The position numbers and the translations under genes are program-made. Shown here piece by piece: positions 6,415-7,804 of a stretch of 7,804 nt of DNA. The notes under the pieces were generated by a model that had not been told where the DNA came from, ran no database searches, and saw nothing but the letters and a program-made list of their open reading frames with translations. Every line of letters begins with the position of its first letter. The stretch's first letter is position 1. The stretch comes from an uncultured Verrucomicrobiota bacterium (GTDB lineage Bacteria; Verrucomicrobiota; Verrucomicrobiia; Methylacidiphilales; Verrucolacustridaceae), in the NCBI GenBank assembly GCA_903905395.1, contig CAIVGD010000259.1:1-7804 (forward strand). Reading direction: 5' to 3'.

Positions 6415-7350
6415 TTAGTGCATTTCCACTTCGACCCGACCCAACCCACTCCGGAGGTAGTGAAAATGGACATCAGGGTGATCCGCTAGAAGGGACATGG
6501 GAACAGAGGAATCCGGCACCTGTTTCGAAATCATCAAAGCCGTCAACCGCAACCCAAAAGGATTGTCATGGTGGCCGGGATGCCAAATCGAGACTCGATC
6601 CGCCTTCCACGTTTCGACCGGCCCGACTGTGGCTGCATGCGTGGGCACGAGTGCGACATTCCCACCCCCGCTGGTGCGTGCGTTTTGCGTGATCGTAACC
6701 GGATGAAGTTTGACTTTGCGAGTAGCCAACTTGCGATATTCCGATGGGCTGGGTGGCGCGTCCTTGTGTTTTCCCGAGCGTTCGACCGGATCATTAAAGG
6801 CCCAGTGCTTAATCTCCCCCTGCCCCCCCTGCATGACGACACAACGAATGCCGTCGTAGCTTTTCTTGTACGCACCCAGATCCCCCGTGGGGAAATGTAA
6901 ATTTCTTTCCGGGATGCGGAGATGTTTTTCGACCCGGTTAAAGCAAAGATCCTTGTCCGCTTTGGCGAAGGAAAGCGGATGCCCAGTCTCCACGGTCTTC
7001 CCATCGATCACCCATTCGTCCATCCCCCAGAAATGGGCGTCGTGTTTTTGCAGATTAAGTCCGAGAGCGTTCACCATCTGCGCCACGATTGGGAGTTGCT
7101 CGGTCGGACCGATCGGTCCGCAAATGCCCGCCGGATTATCCGGAGTGCTCGACCGCCACGCTTCGATGTATTCCAGAGCCTCGGCGGCATAGAATTCCTG
7201 AACGGTATCGTAGAAATGAATTTTGAATCCTGGACGCGACAATCCGCGGAGTTTCTTTTCATCAATGCTAGCCGCCTCGGACAAAAGGTACGGGTCGAGC
7301 GTAGTGTAATCCCACCAATCGGGAGCGAGTTTACTGATCGGGCGTGCCAT
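6415..7350 (-). CDS. Glucosamine-6-phosphate isomerase/deaminase-like protein (divergent NagB superfamily)
   Basis: A protein of 311 aa, longer than NagB by about 60. The NagB superfamily fold shows in 'GICGPIGPTEQLPIV' (75-89, sugar-phosphate loop), 'HFWGMDEW' (106-113, D111 at the NagB Asp72 position), 'VVMQGGQGEIKHWAFNDP' (171-188) and 'SIWHPGHHDNPFGLRLTAL' (254-272). The central motif lines up with 'GIGENGHLAFNDP' of the plus-strand NagB: H182 is kept, the acidic pair becomes E179 and D187, and two residues are inserted before the His. I recall this subtype from PVC genomes annotated as glucosamine-6-phosphate isomerase. It sits 7 nt after a PIG-L deacetylase gene and 8 nt before an aldolase gene, so it probably deaminates or isomerises the deacetylated amino sugar. 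It is not a simple duplicate of the plus-strand nagB. Substrate and phosphorylation state are unknown. Confidence 0.87.
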   Translation of the reverse strand: MARPISKLAPDWWDYTTLDPYLLSEAASIDEKKLRGLSRPGFKIHFYDTVQEFYAAEALEYIEAWRSSTPDNPAGICGPIGPTEQLPIVAQMVNALGLNLQKHDAHFWGMDEWVIDGKTVETGHPLSFAKADKDLCFNRVEKHLRIPERNLHFPTGDLGAYKKSYDGIRCVVMQGGQGEIKHWAFNDPVERSGKHKDAPPSPSEYRKLATRKVKLHPVTITQNARTSGGGNVALVPTHAATVGPVETWKADRVSIWHPGHHDNPFGLRLTALMISKQVPDSSVPMSLLADHPDVHFHYLRSGLGRVEVEMH

Positions 7351-7357
7351 AGGTATT

Positions 7358-7804
7358 TTACTTTTTATGTTTTTTCTGTGATTTAAGCAAGTCTGCCATC
7401 GGGTCGAATGCTTCGGGACCGAAGCCTAGGTGGGAGTGGCGCCGCCAGCCTTCGGCGAATTCAAGGTTTCCACTCATGCGCCCGACATCACGACTCATGC
7501 TTTCCATTTCATCTAGGTAGGCATTCATTCCTTGGCTGACATCGAGCCACACTTTTTGGGAAGCGTGGCAGGCGAGCATTGCGCGCTTGCGGGCAAGAAC
7601 CATCCCAATATCCGTGAAAAAATGAGGTGCGATTTTTTGCCGCAATCCATCGTGCAACCCATGAGGGAGTGCGTGATACAACGCCACTGGCTTGTCGTAA
7701 GGAGCAACCTCCGGGTCCGTTCGGGCGTTTTTCATTCCTCGAAGGAAAGCTCCCGTCACCACCAGTCGTGCCGCATTCTGGTGATCTTCCATGTAATCCT
7801 GCGG
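7358..7804 (-). CDS. PIG-L/LmbE-family deacetylase, C-terminal part (5' end outside window)
   Basis: The frame is open to the right edge of the window (149 codons, four of them above the internal ATG at 7792) and ends with TAA at 7358-7360. It is the C-terminal half of a PIG-L-type zinc deacetylase, the fold that removes acetyl from N-acetylglucosamine in GPI-anchor, mycothiol and bacillithiol synthesis. Near the edge 'DYMEDHQNAARLV' carries the downstream histidine zinc ligand in the usual D/E-D-H-x-x-x-x-R setting. 'LYHALPHGL' and 'CHASQKVWLDVSQGMNAYL' follow, then 'GRMSGNLEFAEGWRRHSHLG', typical of a PVC subgroup. The N-terminal AHPDD zinc motif must lie outside. The tail 'LLKSQKKHKK' is strongly basic. 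It is the first visible gene of the minus-strand set and fits a role in removing acetyl before the isomerase-like step. Confidence 0.92.
   Translation of the reverse strand, partial: PQDYMEDHQNAARLVVTGAFLRGMKNARTDPEVAPYDKPVALYHALPHGLHDGLRQKIAPHFFTDIGMVLARKRAMLACHASQKVWLDVSQGMNAYLDEMESMSRDVGRMSGNLEFAEGWRRHSHLGFGPEAFDPMADLLKSQKKHKK

Noticed and set aside
6922..7386. A 154-codon plus-strand frame opposite the isomerase-like gene
   Set aside because: It is antisense to a well-supported protein and spans the short gap between two minus-strand genes without any family resemblance.
1..7804. CRISPR arrays, tRNA or rRNA genes, insertion sequences
   Set aside because: I saw no regularly spaced repeats, no tRNA or rRNA-like stretches and no transposase or terminal inverted repeats; nearly all of the window is coding.

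Overview
The window holds two converging gene sets, both apparently for amino-sugar metabolism. The protein families and their combinations (a glucosamine-6-phosphate isomerase-like protein of about 310 aa next to a PIG-L deacetylase, a DhnA-type aldolase and a MocA-type oxidoreductase) most resemble what I recall from Verrucomicrobiota (Opitutae-like) and other PVC bacteria. That placement is recollection, not a search. Codon use and GC content look similar across both halves, and Shine-Dalgarno signals are mostly weak.

Plus strand (1-3335): the C-terminal end of a LacI/GalR-type regulator is followed after 25 nt by a NagB-family deaminase. Next comes a UxaE-family (tagaturonate 4-epimerase) protein, 10 nt downstream, and then a NagA-family deacetylase whose ATG overlaps the uxaE stop (TAATG). 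This looks like one operon with its own regulator. NagA plus NagB would take an N-acetylhexosamine-6-phosphate to a ketohexose-6-phosphate. A C4 epimerase placed between them suggests that the substrate may be GalNAc-6-P, with the epimerase turning tagatose-6-P into fructose-6-P. This is the most novel reading of the window, and it is inference.

Middle (3336-3469): a short convergent gap with no convincing terminator.

Minus strand (7804 down to 3470, read right to left): the C-terminal part of a PIG-L/LmbE deacetylase, a divergent glucosamine-6-phosphate isomerase-like protein, a DhnA/FbaB-type class I aldolase, a Gfo/Idh/MocA oxidoreductase, a truncated and eroded PfkB-type sugar kinase (only the first 102 residues), and a CBM9-like carbohydrate-binding protein without a signal peptide. 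Gaps between genes are 7, 8, -4 and 17 nt, so this is probably one transcript. The set deacetylase, isomerase/deaminase, kinase, aldolase and oxidoreductase reads like a complete but undescribed route for an N-acetylated amino sugar or a glycoconjugate of one. In this genome the kinase step looks broken.

The locus therefore carries two deacetylases of unrelated folds (amidohydrolase NagA and PIG-L), each paired with its own NagB-superfamily enzyme, in two converging operons.
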